Source: Roseovarius litorisediminis
GTDB taxonomy: Bacteria > Pseudomonadota > Alphaproteobacteria > Rhodobacterales > Rhodobacteraceae
Direction of reading: 5' to 3'
DNA: 64,000 nucleotides
Assembly (NCBI RefSeq): GCF_900172295.1
Contig: NZ_FWFL01000003.1
Location: 1-64,000 of the forward strand
This document shows, piece after piece, positions 43,663-53,530 of the stretch. The position numbers were made by a program, and so were the translations under genes. How positions within the stretch are numbered: the first letter of the stretch is position 1; the number at the start of each line of letters is the position of its first letter. The notes under the pieces were generated by a model. That model was given only the letters and a program-made list of their open reading frames with translations, ran no database searches and was not told the DNA's origin.

Positions 43663-46067
43663 CAGATGCACAGGTGGTCATTGTCGGCGGTGGGGTGATG
43701 GGCGTGTCGCTGCTGTATCATCTGGTTAAGGCCGGGTGGCGCGATGTGGTATTGCTGGAAAAGAATGACCTGACCCATGGATCAACCTGGCACGCGGCGG
43801 GGCTATGCACGCATTTTGCCCATAACCCGACGATACAGGAGTTACGCGCCACATCTGTCCGCCTGTACCGGGATATTCTGCCAGCCCAGACAGGACAGGA
43901 GTGTGGCTTCCATGCCTGCGGTGCGATGCGGATCACGCGCAACCCTGACAGGATGGACGAGTTTGCGCATGTGGCTGGTCTGTCGGCGTTTACCGGCTAT
44001 CCACTGGAAATTCTGACGCCTGAACGGGTGGCCGAGCTGCACCCGCTGGCGCAGATAGAGGGGCTGCTGGGCGGTATATTCGAGCCCGACGACGGTCACG
44101 TCGACCCGACCCTGGCCACCACTGCGATGGCGCAGGTGGCGGTTCAGGGTGGTGGTGTGATCCGACGTTACAGCCCGGTGCAGGCCATCCGGCGTGAGGC
44201 CGGAAAATGGCTGGTTGAGACACCCAAAGAAACCTTCCGGGCCTGCCATATCGTCAACGCCGCCGGCACATGGGGGTATGAGATTGGCCGGATGATGGGC
44301 ATCAACGTGCCCTCGGTGCCGGTGTTGCATCAGTATCTGGTGACCGACACGGTGCCGGGTGTGGCCGAACGTATCGTGGCGGGCGCACCTGAGTTGCCGA
44401 TCATCCGTGACCCTGAAGAAAGTTGGTATGTACGGCAGGAACGCGAGGGACTGATACTTGGGCCCTATGAGAAGGACGCGCAGGTCTGGTCGGTGGATGG
44501 CGTACCGCCAGAGTTTGGGGCTGATCTGATGCCGCCGGATCTGGACCGGGTTGAACATATCATCGAAGCGGCGATGGCCCGCATACCTACGCTGGCAAAT
44601 GGCGGAGTGAAATCGGTGATCAACGGGCCGATTACCTTTACGCCCGATGCCAATCCTTTGATCGGCCCGGCGCATGGGGTTGAGGATGCATGGTTATTGA
44701 CCGGGTCTTCGATGGGCGTGATGGAAGGTGGCGGGGCCGGTTGGTTTTTGGCCCATTGGATGACCCATGGCGCGCCACCAATGGATGCGCTGGCAGTGGA
44801 CAGCCGGAGGTTTGGGCGGTGGGCAGATCGTGATTTTCGCGTGGCCAAGGCGGTGGAATGTTTCGGCTTGCAGTTTGGCGTCCATTATCCGCATGAGGAA
44901 CGGCCCGCCGGGCGGGGGCTGCGCCTGTCGCCCCTGCATGATCTGATGATCGCGCGTGGTGCGGTGATGGGGGCGGTCCATGGCTGGGAGCGGCCTAACT
45001 GGTTTTCCGATACTTCCGGTGTTGTCGCGGATGAAACGTTCCGCCGGGCCAACTGGTTTGAGCCTGTGGCGCGCGAATGCCTTAAGGTAAGTGAAGCTGC
45101 CGCGCTTTCGGATCTGTCGGTGTTTTCCAAATTTGAAGTCACCGGGCCGGACACCCGTGAATTTTTAGATAGCCTTGGCGCCAACCGCGCCCCGGCAGAA
45201 GGGCGGATCGGTTTGACCCATGCCCTGACCCCTGCTGGCGGAGTGTTATCTGAATTCACGGTGGCGATGGTGAACGAGACCTTTGCCTATCTGACTTCGG
45301 CCGCCGCAGCGGAAGAGATTGATTACGATGTTTTGCGCGTTCATGCGCAGGGCTTTGACGTTGACCTATCGAATCGGACCGACGACCTGGCGGTGATCGG
45401 TCTGATGGGGCCTAAGGCAAGGCAAATCCTGGAAACGTTGACTGAGGCGGATTTGCAGTCCGAATTTCCCTGGCTGAGCGTACGAGAGATTGACGTGGCA
45501 GGCGTGCCGGTCAGGGCCTTGCGGGTGTCTTATGTCGGGGAACTGGGTTGGGAACTGCATGTGCCCCGGGCGCACGCAGTTCACCTTTTCACGGCACTGG
45601 AAGAGGCGGGAAAGCCCTTTGGTGTAGGGTTTTATGGCGCCTATGCCGCCAATGCGATGCGGTTGGAAAAGGGCTATCGTGCCTGGGGCAGCGATCTGAC
45701 CACCGAACGCACGCTGACCGAAAGCGGGCTTGGCAATCTGGTGCATCATGCTGCGCGTGATTTCACCGGAGGCGCGGCGATGCTGGCGCGGCAAGGGGAC
45801 AAGGCCTGGGATATGGTTCTGCTGGAAGTTGAGGCAGGCGCGATTGACCCGTTTTATTCTCACCCTGTTTTTCAGGGCCAAAGGCCTGTTGGCATAGTGA
45901 CATCCGGGGCTTACGGGCCACGAACGGGCAAGGTGCTGGCATTGGCGTACCTGCGGGATAAAACGGTGCGCACAGGCTTGGCGCTGCGGATTCTGGGGCA
46001 GGTCCGCAAGGCGAATATTCTGGATGCTGCCCCCTATGATCCTGACAATGTAAGACTGAAATCCTGA
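43659..46067 (+). CDS. FAD-dependent demethylase with GcvT domain (dimethylglycine/sarcosine dehydrogenase-like), copy 2
   Basis: 802 residues: VVIVGGGVMGVSLLYHLVKAG, STWHAAGLCTHFA (His as covalent FAD site), then the GcvT part (LSVFSKFEVTGPDTREFLDS, RVSYVGELGWELHVPRAH, EKGYRAWGSDLT). It overlaps copy 1 (ATGA). The two copies probably act on successive N-methyl groups (for example dimethylglycine then sarcosine), but which is which cannot be assigned from sequence. Confidence 0.92.
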   Translation: MTDAQVVIVGGGVMGVSLLYHLVKAGWRDVVLLEKNDLTHGSTWHAAGLCTHFAHNPTIQELRATSVRLYRDILPAQTGQECGFHACGAMRITRNPDRMDEFAHVAGLSAFTGYPLEILTPERVAELHPLAQIEGLLGGIFEPDDGHVDPTLATTAMAQVAVQGGGVIRRYSPVQAIRREAGKWLVETPKETFRACHIVNAAGTWGYEIGRMMGINVPSVPVLHQYLVTDTVPGVAERIVAGAPELPIIRDPEESWYVRQEREGLILGPYEKDAQVWSVDGVPPEFGADLMPPDLDRVEHIIEAAMARIPTLANGGVKSVINGPITFTPDANPLIGPAHGVEDAWLLTGSSMGVMEGGGAGWFLAHWMTHGAPPMDALAVDSRRFGRWADRDFRVAKAVECFGLQFGVHYPHEERPAGRGLRLSPLHDLMIARGAVMGAVHGWERPNWFSDTSGVVADETFRRANWFEPVARECLKVSEAAALSDLSVFSKFEVTGPDTREFLDSLGANRAPAEGRIGLTHALTPAGGVLSEFTVAMVNETFAYLTSAAAAEEIDYDVLRVHAQGFDVDLSNRTDDLAVIGLMGPKARQILETLTEADLQSEFPWLSVREIDVAGVPVRALRVSYVGELGWELHVPRAHAVHLFTALEEAGKPFGVGFYGAYAANAMRLEKGYRAWGSDLTTERTLTESGLGNLVHHAARDFTGGAAMLARQGDKAWDMVLLEVEAGAIDPFYSHPVFQGQRPVGIVTSGAYGPRTGKVLALAYLRDKTVRTGLALRILGQVRKANILDAAPYDPDNVRLKS

Positions 46068-46082
46068 TGCGAAGGACACGAT

Positions 46083-47396
46083 ATGACAGATACGAGCCTG
46101 ACAACTGACTGGTCGATCGAGGCGACGGCAAAGCGGCGTGATACCTATTATGCGGCTTCGCAAAAGAAATTCGTGCCGTTTGCCGCGCCGATGGTCTTTA
46201 AACGCGGGTCAATGCAATACCTGTGGGACCCGGAGGGCCGAAAATATATCGACCTTCTGGGGATGAATGTCTGCATTTCGGTCGGGCATTCCCATCCCAG
46301 GGTTGTGGCCGCCGCGATGGCGCAGGCGCAGGAACTGACCCATTGCACAACAATGTTTTACCACCCCACCCCCGCCCATCTGGCCGAGGAACTGGCCGCG
46401 ACGATGCCCAAGGGCCACGACTGGGTTGTGCACTTTACCAACTCAGGCGCCGAAGCGATCGATCTGGCGATGACCATGGCGCGAACCTTTACCGGCAACC
46501 TTGATCTTCTGGCGCTGCGTACAGCCTATCACGGACCCACGGCGGCCGCACAATCGGTGACGGGGATCAGCAGCTGGCGGCATCCGGGTATGCCGGGTAA
46601 TGTGGCCTTTGTGGCCGAGCCCAACCAGTATCGTGGTATATTCGGAGAAAACGCCGGGGCGGCCCCTTATCTGGACGAGATTGAGCGGGTGATTGCCACC
46701 TCGACCACCGGCCAGCTGGCAGGCATATTGGTTGAAAGTGTGCAGGGCTACGGCGGGGTGATCGAGATGCCACCTGGTTACATGTCCGGCGCGGCAGAAA
46801 GGGTACGCGCGGCGGGGGGGCTTTATATCGCGGATGAGGTGCAGTCGGGCTTTGGCCGCACGGGTGATCACATGTGGGGATTTCAGGCCGACAATCTGGT
46901 GCCGGATATCGTTGTGATGGCCAAGGGTATCGGCAACGGGTTTCCGTTGGGGGCGGTTGTCGCGCGCAAAGAGATTGCCGCACCGATGGCGGAAAAGTTC
47001 ATGTTCCACACCTATGGTGCCAATCCTACCAACTGCGCCGCCGGGCGCGCAGTGTTGCAGGTCATTCGGGAAGAGAACACACAAGAAAATGCACGCGAAG
47101 TCGGGGCTGCTCTGCTTGGACATCTGCACGATTTGAAGGCCAAATATCCGGTCATCGGTGACGTGCGCGGGCGCGGCCTTATGCTGGCCATCGAGATGGT
47201 CAAGGACCGCAAAACCAAAGAGCCGGATCGTGATGTTACCGCTGCTGTATTTGAAGAATGCCGCAAGCAGGGGCTGATTTTGTCGAAATCAGGCGCCTAT
47301 CAATCCTGCCTGCGCATGGTGCCACCGATGTGTTTGACACGTGAAGATGTGGTGGACGTCGCAGAAGGGCTGGAGCGGGCATTTTCTGCGCTATAG
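46083..47396 (+). CDS. Class III PLP aminotransferase (AGXT2-like)
   Basis: 437 residues. The PLP Lys is K281 in VVMAKGIGNGFPLGAV; IADEVQSGFGRTG supplies the cofactor Asp251; FTNSGAEAIDLAM binds the phosphate. Relatives transfer amino groups to glyoxylate or pyruvate. Last gene of the MttB cluster (15 bases after copy 2), so it may handle the primary amino acid left after demethylation, for example glycine or beta-alanine derivatives. Confidence 0.92.
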   Translation: MTDTSLTTDWSIEATAKRRDTYYAASQKKFVPFAAPMVFKRGSMQYLWDPEGRKYIDLLGMNVCISVGHSHPRVVAAAMAQAQELTHCTTMFYHPTPAHLAEELAATMPKGHDWVVHFTNSGAEAIDLAMTMARTFTGNLDLLALRTAYHGPTAAAQSVTGISSWRHPGMPGNVAFVAEPNQYRGIFGENAGAAPYLDEIERVIATSTTGQLAGILVESVQGYGGVIEMPPGYMSGAAERVRAAGGLYIADEVQSGFGRTGDHMWGFQADNLVPDIVVMAKGIGNGFPLGAVVARKEIAAPMAEKFMFHTYGANPTNCAAGRAVLQVIREENTQENAREVGAALLGHLHDLKAKYPVIGDVRGRGLMLAIEMVKDRKTKEPDRDVTAAVFEECRKQGLILSKSGAYQSCLRMVPPMCLTREDVVDVAEGLERAFSAL

Positions 47397-47453
47397 CCGC
47401 ATATTGACATTCTTCGAAGCCGGCGAAATCGTCACCCGAGAAATAATCCTGCC

Positions 47454-47487
47454 AAAAAAAAGAAAGGGGGCCGTTGAACCGGCCCCT
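47454..47487 (-). terminator. Strong Rho-independent terminator on the minus strand
   Basis: Stem GGGGCCG (47467-47473) / CGGCCCC (47480-47486) with a 6-base loop. On the minus strand it is followed by CTTTCTTTTTTTT. It could end the folC transcript, but it lies 240 bases past folC and directly downstream of the promoter at 47562-47590. Confidence 0.88.
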
Positions 47488-47555
47488 CATTCGTTCCTGC
47501 CTGGTGTCTTCGAATAACCTTGAGTTGCTGAAATGCCTGTGCGTTTAGCTGTTGT
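47454..47555 (-). ncRNA. Candidate ~100-nt small RNA
   Basis: A good sigma-70 promoter (47562-47590) faces a strong terminator (47454-47487) about 100 bases away, with no gene-like frame between. The predicted RNA starts near 47555 and contains a GGTT...ACC stem region (around 47500-47520) and an unstructured A/C-rich 5' part, typical of Hfq-dependent sRNAs. I cannot match it to a named sRNA. The alternative is a short orphan peptide frame in the same strand, which lacks a ribosome site. Confidence 0.55.
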
Positions 47556-47561
47556 GTCCAC

Positions 47562-47590
47562 ATATAGTGTGATCCATGCGAATCGGTCAA
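47562..47590 (-). promoter_or_regulatory. Sigma-70 promoter of the candidate sRNA
   Basis: Complement of 47585-47590 is TTGACC (-35). Complement of 47562-47567 is CTATAT (-10). The spacer is exactly 17 bases. No coding gene follows on that strand for more than 100 bases. Confidence 0.65.
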
Positions 47591-47726
47591 CAAGAAGTGA
47601 TTCGCAAAAGCGTCAAATTGGCAGTTTTTATGCCGGGTGATTCGAAAAAGGCAGAAAATCAACCCAACGAGGTCTGATGCTTCGTCAATTCACATCAAAT
47701 TTTTGAAGAACCTTGGGTGTACGGTC

Positions 47727-49001
47727 TTAGCCGTTTGATCGCAGAATTACCCCAGCCAGATACAAAGAACCGCAGATCAGAATTCTGGCCTTGGGGTCCT
47801 GTGCTGCAATTTCAGCGACGGCTTGCAGGGCTGACGCGGCCGTTGACGTGGCCAGCCCAACAGCGCGGGCCGCTTCAGCCGTGGCTTCAGCGGGCAGTGT
47901 ATTCGTTTCCCCCGGTATCGAAATGGCGGTCAGGCTGTCGGCCTGCCGGGCCAGTGGCGCCAGAAAGCCGGTAACGTCTTTGGTATTCAGCATTCCGCAG
48001 ACCAGATGCGTGGGACGCGCCGGAAGACCCGCCAGATAGCGGCCAAGCGCCTGTCCTGCCGCGGCATTGTGGCCACCGTCAAGCCAGATTTCGGCCTGGG
48101 GCGCGGTGTCAACAATCGGGCCGTTTTGCAGGCGCTGCATGCGGGCGGGCCAGTGGGCCGAAGTGACAGCACCCTCGTAAGCCGCATCACCCATTTGAAG
48201 GTGACGCAACGCCGCCAGTGCGGCTCCTGCGTTGTCGATCTGATGGGCACCGGGCAGGTTGGGCAGGGGCAGATCGCGCAAGCCTGCCTCATCCTGAAAG
48301 ATCAGGCGTCCGCGTTCTTCGTGGACATGCCACTGCTGACCCTGGGCGATTAACGGCGCGCCAAGACGTTTGGCTGTCGCCTCGATCACCTGCATCGCCT
48401 CGTCGGGCTGCGGACCGACGACGCAGGGCACGCCGCGTTTGAGTATCCCGGCCTTTTCGGTGGCAATCTTGGCCAGCGTGTCGCCCAGATATTGTTCGTG
48501 GTCTATTGAGATCGGTGTCAGGATGGTAAGTGCCGGCTTTTCAATCACGTTGGTGGCATCCAGACGCCCGCCAAGGCCGACCTCTAGCAAGGTGAAGTCC
48601 GCAGGAGTACGGGACATGGCCAGAAGGGCCGCGCAGGTGGTGATTTCGAAATAGGTGATGTTGCCACCGTCATTGGCCGCATAGCATTCATCAAGCGCGG
48701 CAGTCAGATCGGCTTCACTGATCAGCGTGCCTGCAAGGCGGATACGTTCGTGAAACCGTGCCAGATGCGGCGAGGTGTAAGCGTGCACAGACTTGCCTGC
48801 CGCTTCAAGCCCCGCGCGGACCATTGCCTGGGTAGAGCCCTTGCCATTGGTGCCTGCGATGTGAATTACCGGAGGCAGATTGTTTTGGGGGTTTCCAAGT
48901 GCGTCCAGCAGACGCCAGACCCGATCAAGCGTCAGATCGATAATCTTGGGGTGTAGCGCCATCATCCGTTCAAGGATGATGTCCGATGTGGGGGCGGTCA
49001 T
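47727..49001 (-). CDS. folC: Bifunctional folylpolyglutamate/dihydrofolate synthase
   Basis: 424 residues. ATP loop HIAGTNGKGSTQAMV, and DLTLDRVWRLLDALGNP, TYFEITTCAALLAMS and LLEVGLGGRLDATN follow in Mur-ligase-like order; the C-terminal domain ends in ILICGSLYLAGVIL. It adds glutamate to dihydropteroate and folates. Its ATG overlaps the accD stop (ATGA), the usual accD-folC arrangement. Confidence 0.96.
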   Translation of the reverse strand: MTAPTSDIILERMMALHPKIIDLTLDRVWRLLDALGNPQNNLPPVIHIAGTNGKGSTQAMVRAGLEAAGKSVHAYTSPHLARFHERIRLAGTLISEADLTAALDECYAANDGGNITYFEITTCAALLAMSRTPADFTLLEVGLGGRLDATNVIEKPALTILTPISIDHEQYLGDTLAKIATEKAGILKRGVPCVVGPQPDEAMQVIEATAKRLGAPLIAQGQQWHVHEERGRLIFQDEAGLRDLPLPNLPGAHQIDNAGAALAALRHLQMGDAAYEGAVTSAHWPARMQRLQNGPIVDTAPQAEIWLDGGHNAAAGQALGRYLAGLPARPTHLVCGMLNTKDVTGFLAPLARQADSLTAISIPGETNTLPAEATAEAARAVGLATSTAASALQAVAEIAAQDPKARILICGSLYLAGVILRSNG

Positions 49002-49957
49002 TTCTTGGCTGACTTTTCGGTGGCTTTATCAGCGGGCTTCCCCTTTGCCGTTTCCGGCTGCGTTGCATCTTTGGTGTCGGGGGCGGGTAAATCGCCTTTG
49101 ACCGCGGGTGGCAGTTTCAGAAGCATGCGGATGATCGTAATCAACTCGTCCCGCATCTGCGGGCGTGCGGTAACGCGGTCCAGCATGCCGTGGTCCAGCA
49201 GATATTCAGCGCGCTGGAAACCGTCAGGCAGTTTTTCGCGGATCGTCTGTTCGATCACACGGGGCCCGGCAAAGCATATCAGCGCATTGGGTTCGGCGAT
49301 ATGCACGTCACCGAGCATTGCATAAGATGCGGTAACGCCGCCTGTCGTGGGGTGGGTCAGTACGACGATGTAGGGCAGACCTGCCTCTTTCAGCATCTGA
49401 ACGGCAACGGTTGTGCGAGGCATCTGCATGAGGCTTAGAATACCCTCTTGCATACGCGCGCCACCGGCGGCGGAAAACAGGATCAGCGGGCGTTTGAGTT
49501 TTACCGCCTCTTGTGCGGCCGCAATGATGGCATTGCCCACATACATGCCCATCGAGCCAGCCATGAAGCTGAAATCCTGTGCTGCGGCAACGACGGGTGT
49601 GCGGCCCATTTCACCGGTCACGACAAGCATCGCTTCTTTTTCGTTCGTGGCTTTCTGCGCGGCCTTCATCCGATCGGGGTATTTTTTCTGGTCTCGGAAG
49701 TGCAGCGGGTCGGTGGGGGGGACGGGCACGTCAACTTCGGCAAAAATCCCGCCATCGAACAAAGCGGAAAAGCGTTCGCGCGGGGTAATTGCCATGTGGT
49801 GGCCGCAGCCGGTGCAGACATTCAGGTTTTCGCTGAGTTCGCGGTGAAATAGCATGGTGCCGCATTCATCGCATTTAGACCAAAGGTTTTCAGGGATTTC
49901 GCGCCGCGAAAAGATCGAATTGATCCGCGGTCGTACATAGTTGGTGATCCAGTTCAT
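48998..49957 (-). CDS. accD: Acetyl-CoA carboxylase carboxyltransferase subunit beta
   Basis: About 319 residues from ATG 49957 (MNWITNYVRPRINSIFSRRE). Zinc ribbon C-x2-C...C-x2-C (KCDECGTMLFHRELSENLNV then CTGCGHH), carboxyltransferase core (SFMAGSMGMYVGNAI, GGARMQEGILSLMQM). The C-terminus after about 285 is a Lys/Ala/Pro-rich tail (PDTKDATQPETAKGKPADKA). It transfers carboxyl from biotin-BCCP to acetyl-CoA with AccA. Confidence 0.97.
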   Translation of the reverse strand: MNWITNYVRPRINSIFSRREIPENLWSKCDECGTMLFHRELSENLNVCTGCGHHMAITPRERFSALFDGGIFAEVDVPVPPTDPLHFRDQKKYPDRMKAAQKATNEKEAMLVVTGEMGRTPVVAAAQDFSFMAGSMGMYVGNAIIAAAQEAVKLKRPLILFSAAGGARMQEGILSLMQMPRTTVAVQMLKEAGLPYIVVLTHPTTGGVTASYAMLGDVHIAEPNALICFAGPRVIEQTIREKLPDGFQRAEYLLDHGMLDRVTARPQMRDELITIIRMLLKLPPAVKGDLPAPDTKDATQPETAKGKPADKATEKSAKK

Positions 49958-50017
49958 CGGGTCCGATCCCTTATTGCCTTGCCGCCCTGAAATAATGGCC
50001 CGCGACAGGAATTGCAA

Positions 50018-50905
50018 TCAGCGTCGCAGGGCAAGTCTTGCGGCCAGCCAACTGCAGAGCAGTATCATCAGATCTACCGGTAGCCAGGCGCGAAGTGCGG
50101 CGGTGTCATCGAGCGAGAATGGATAGGTGTATAGGGTCAACCCGTCGAAATTTCCCTCGGGGGCTGCGATGAGAATGGCACTGAAATTGTTGACCAAATG
50201 CAAGGCGATAGCGGGCCCCAAAGTACCCGAACGGGCCGTAAGATCGGCTGCAGCAAGCCCGAATGCTCCAGCCCAGATCACGATCAGCCAGGCGTTGGCG
50301 CCACCTACCTGGGAATCGTAGTGCAGCAGGGCAAAAACGATCGTTGGAATGCCGATCCAGACCGCAGGATGCGGAAACCGCGCCGCAAGCTGGCTTTGCA
50401 GATAGCCCCGAAACACCAACTCTTCGGTGGCTGTTTGAACCAACAGGCCACAGAGTGCTAGCGGCAGAAATTTCAGCCAGCTGTCGAAAGGTAGGTTTTC
50501 AGAAATCTCTCCGCCACCCGGCGATGGTAAAACCGATACCACAACATAGAGCGCCAGAATGGCAAACACACAGCGTTTGAACTGGAAAACGGTTTGCGGC
50601 AACGGGCCTATCAGGCTGGTCATGCCCCGCCCGTGCACCAGCAGCAGGGCCGCCCACAGCGCCAGTATCATAAGTCCAAACAGATACAGATTGATAAGGG
50701 CAGAAACCGGGGTCGAACCGGTTTGCAGGTCGGCAGACAGGGCTTCCCACTCGGTCGGGGAGAGCAGGCCCTGATGGAGGGTCGAGTAGATATGGCTGAA
50801 GAAAAGAAACAAAACAGCTGTCAGGCCCATTCCCGCCAGCAGGCGAAACGGGTCTGACGAGGGGCGGGCCGGGGCGACCAGTGTTTCATAGGCGTCATAT
50901 CGCAT
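50018..50905 (-). CDS. CPBP-family intramembrane metalloprotease
   Basis: 295 residues with about eight hydrophobic segments. The CPBP (CAAX protease/bacteriocin-processing) motifs are EExxxR in TATEELVFRGYLQ, the FALLHY His and IALHLVNNF with the second His/Asn. It could process prenylated or membrane peptides; the substrate is unknown. It lies between accD and a divergent ilvD gene. Confidence 0.85.
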   Translation of the reverse strand: MRYDAYETLVAPARPSSDPFRLLAGMGLTAVLFLFFSHIYSTLHQGLLSPTEWEALSADLQTGSTPVSALINLYLFGLMILALWAALLLVHGRGMTSLIGPLPQTVFQFKRCVFAILALYVVVSVLPSPGGGEISENLPFDSWLKFLPLALCGLLVQTATEELVFRGYLQSQLAARFPHPAVWIGIPTIVFALLHYDSQVGGANAWLIVIWAGAFGLAAADLTARSGTLGPAIALHLVNNFSAILIAAPEGNFDGLTLYTYPFSLDDTAALRAWLPVDLMILLCSWLAARLALRR

Positions 50906-51048
50906 GACCCGACGCTATCCGGGCTGTCAACGGGGTGCAATCATCGACGTGTTGTCGCCTGCAGCTTTGTTTAACGTTGCGCGGAACCGGCTTGCCGAGG
51001 GCGCGCCTGTGTCCTAGACCGTTGAAGACAGTTTTCGGGAGGCCCCTT

Positions 51049-52776
51049 ATGACCAAATTCGACAAAGCCAAACTACCCAGCCGCTACGTAACCGAAGGCC
51101 CCGCACGGGCGCCGCACCGGTCGTACTACTATGCCATGGGTATGAGCGAGACAGAGATTCATCAACCACTTGTGGGTGTTGCCACCTGCTGGAACGAGGC
51201 GGCGCCGTGTAACATCGCGCTGAGTCGGCAAGCACAAGCAGCTAAGATGGGCGTGAAAGAAGCGCACGGCACACCGCGTGAATTTACCACCATCACAGTG
51301 ACCGATGGGATTGCCATGGGGCATGAAGGCATGCGGTCGTCGTTGGCCAGCCGCGAGGCGATTGCCGACACCGTGGAACTTACAATGCGCGGCCATTGCT
51401 ATGATGCGCTTGTAGGTCTGGCGGGCTGTGACAAATCTCTGCCGGGGATGATGATGGCGATGGTACGGTTGAATGTGCCGTCGGTGTTCCTCTATGGCGG
51501 ATCGATTCTGCCGGGCCGTCTGGATGGCAAAGATGTCACCGTACAGGACGTGTTCGAAGCCGTGGGCCAGCATCAGGCAGGTAATCTGAGCACCTGCGAG
51601 CTGGAAAAGCTTGAAGCGGTGGCATGCCCGTCGGCGGGCGCCTGTGGTGGCCAGTTCACCGCCAACACCATGGCCTGTGTGTCCGAGGCAATCGGTCTGG
51701 CACTGATGAACAGTTCGGGCGCACCGGCCCCCTACGAGAGCCGCGACCAATACGCCGAGGCCTCGGGCCGGGCGGTAATGAACTTGCTGGAGAAAAATAT
51801 CCGCGCGCGTGACGTCGTGACGCTGAAGTCGCTGGAAAATGCCGCGCGCGTCGTGGCCTGCACCGGCGGCTCCACCAACGCTGGTCTGCACCTGCCGGCG
51901 ATCGCCCACGAGGCGGGGATTGATTTCTTCCTTGATGATGTCTGTGAGATTTTCCGCGACACCCCCTATTTCGTTGATCTGAAGCCGGGCGGACAGTTCG
52001 TGGCCAAAGACCTGTATGAGGTCGGCGGCGTACCGGTGGTAATGAAAGAGCTTCGCAAAGCAGGGCTTCTGCACGAAGATTGCATGACTGCCGATGGCAC
52101 TTCGATTGGCGAGGCGCTGGACAAGATCACGCACGAGGCTGACGGCCGGGTGATCTATCCTATTGAAAAGCCGCTTAGCAAATCCGGTGGTGTTGTTGGC
52201 CTGAAAGGCAATTTGGCACCGGGTGGTGCGATTGTGAAGGTTGCCGGCATGACCGAGGAACAGCAGGTCTTTAGTGGGCCGGCCCGCGTCTTTGAATGCG
52301 AAGAGGATGCCTTTGCTGCTGTACAGGCGCGCACGTACAAGGAAGGTGAGGTGCTGGTCATTCGTAATGAGGGACCGGCTGGCGGCCCTGGTATGCGTGA
52401 GATGCTGGCAACCACAGCGGCGCTTTCCGGTCAGGGCATGGGCAAGAAGGTGGCGCTGATCACCGACGGCCGGTTCTCAGGCGCGACACGCGGTTTCTGT
52501 GTCGGTCACGTGGGCCCCGAGGCTGCGCACGGTGGCCCGATCGCAATGTTGCAGAATGGCGACATGATCACCATTGACGCGATCAAAGGCGAGATCAGCG
52601 TTGATCTGAGCGATGCCGAGCTGGCCAAGCGCAAGGAAAACTGGGCCGGTCCGCGCGAGACGATTTATGCCAGTGGCGCGCTGTGGAAATACGCACAGCT
52701 GGTGGGAGAGACCTACAAAGGCGCGGTAACCCATCCTGGGGGCAAGGCCGAGCGCCATGTCTACATGGATATCTGA
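51049..52776 (+). CDS. ilvD: Dihydroxy-acid dehydratase
   Basis: About 575 residues from ATG 51049 (GGGAGG upstream). Fe-S/Mg motifs [17 protein letters not shown] and [18 protein letters not shown] are intact, as is [19 protein letters not shown] near the C-terminus. It makes the 2-keto acid precursors of valine and isoleucine. A terminator begins 5 bases after its stop. Confidence 0.97.
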   Translation: MTKFDKAKLPSRYVTEGPARAPHRSYYYAMGMSETEIHQPLVGVATCWNEAAPCNIALSRQAQAAKMGVKEAHGTPREFTTITVTDGIAMGHEGMRSSLASREAIADTVELTMRGHCYDALVGLAGCDKSLPGMMMAMVRLNVPSVFLYGGSILPGRLDGKDVTVQDVFEAVGQHQAGNLSTCELEKLEAVACPSAGACGGQFTANTMACVSEAIGLALMNSSGAPAPYESRDQYAEASGRAVMNLLEKNIRARDVVTLKSLENAARVVACTGGSTNAGLHLPAIAHEAGIDFFLDDVCEIFRDTPYFVDLKPGGQFVAKDLYEVGGVPVVMKELRKAGLLHEDCMTADGTSIGEALDKITHEADGRVIYPIEKPLSKSGGVVGLKGNLAPGGAIVKVAGMTEEQQVFSGPARVFECEEDAFAAVQARTYKEGEVLVIRNEGPAGGPGMREMLATTAALSGQGMGKKVALITDGRFSGATRGFCVGHVGPEAAHGGPIAMLQNGDMITIDAIKGEISVDLSDAELAKRKENWAGPRETIYASGALWKYAQLVGETYKGAVTHPGGKAERHVYMDI

Positions 52777-53389
52777 CAAGAAAAGGGCCTGGAAGATTGT
52801 CTGCCGGGCCTTTTTTCTAGCGATTTTTCTGCCAGTCGGGGCTTGTATCAAGAGCACAGGGGGCCTTGAGTTACGACCTAATGAAGACCCACCCCTGAAA
52901 TCCGTGTCCCTGTTTGCCGGAGATGTCATGGTGAGCGCCCCCCAAGGCTACTGCCTGGATCGCAGTAGCTTGCGGCAGAGCGCGCAGGGTAGTTTTGTCC
53001 TGATGGCCAGTTGTGCCAATCTGAGTGCGGCGCCTTCTGCACGTGTTCCGCTTGCGGTGATAACCGTGGCGGTGCTGCCTGCCGAGGCGGACGTCAACCC
53101 GCCTACAGCGGCCGAGCTTGCCACGGCAATGGCGCCAAGCCTACCGGTTCAGAAGGTGGACAACGAACATTTTTCTCTGGTTCGGCTGGCAAAAGGCGGA
53201 GACGCAGCTGTACCCGGAGGGGACCCAAGCCACTGGCGCGGTTACCTGGTCGTAAACGATCATCTGATCGGCTTGGCGCTATACGCCCCCAAAGGCAGCA
53301 TTTTGACAGGAAAGCATGGCAAACGCATGGTTTCGGACTTGGCAAAGACCCTGCACGCCAAGAGCGCGATGCGCAGCGCCAGCCAGTGA
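52757..53389 (+). CDS. Putative lipoprotein overlapping the ilvD end
   Basis: 210 residues. The N-terminus carries a basic segment and hydrophobic stretch ([17 protein letters not shown]) with a lipobox-like VGAC giving Cys30. The rest ([46 protein letters not shown]) is not recognised. The start ATG overlaps ilvD by 20 bases, and the ilvD terminator lies inside the signal-peptide codons, so expression would need read-through. Unknown function. Confidence 0.7.
   Translation: MSTWISDKKRAWKIVCRAFFLAIFLPVGACIKSTGGLELRPNEDPPLKSVSLFAGDVMVSAPQGYCLDRSSLRQSAQGSFVLMASCANLSAAPSARVPLAVITVAVLPAEADVNPPTAAELATAMAPSLPVQKVDNEHFSLVRLAKGGDAAVPGGDPSHWRGYLVVNDHLIGLALYAPKGSILTGKHGKRMVSDLAKTLHAKSAMRSASQ
52782..52816 (+). 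terminator. Rho-independent terminator after ilvD
   Basis: AAAGG-G-CCTGG pairs with CCGGGCCTTT (10 bp with one bulged G and one G-U) around an 11-base loop, followed by TTTTTT to 52816. It lies within the first codons of the lipoprotein gene. Confidence 0.7.
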
Positions 53390-53530
53390 CCTAGACGCTC
53401 GCTTGCCACATCACGGGCGCCTGAAAATTCGAACTGCGTCACAGGATGGATTGTTCGTTAAAATCAGGTAATGCATTGCAAGGGCGAGGTCGGGTAGGAT
53501 GGAGCGGAGTAGGCACAAGATGGATCCGAA

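Noticed and set aside
47432..47662. Minus-strand 76-codon frame over the candidate sRNA
   Set aside because: It runs through promoter and terminator, lacks a ribosome site and has no protein-like pattern; an RNA gene fits better.
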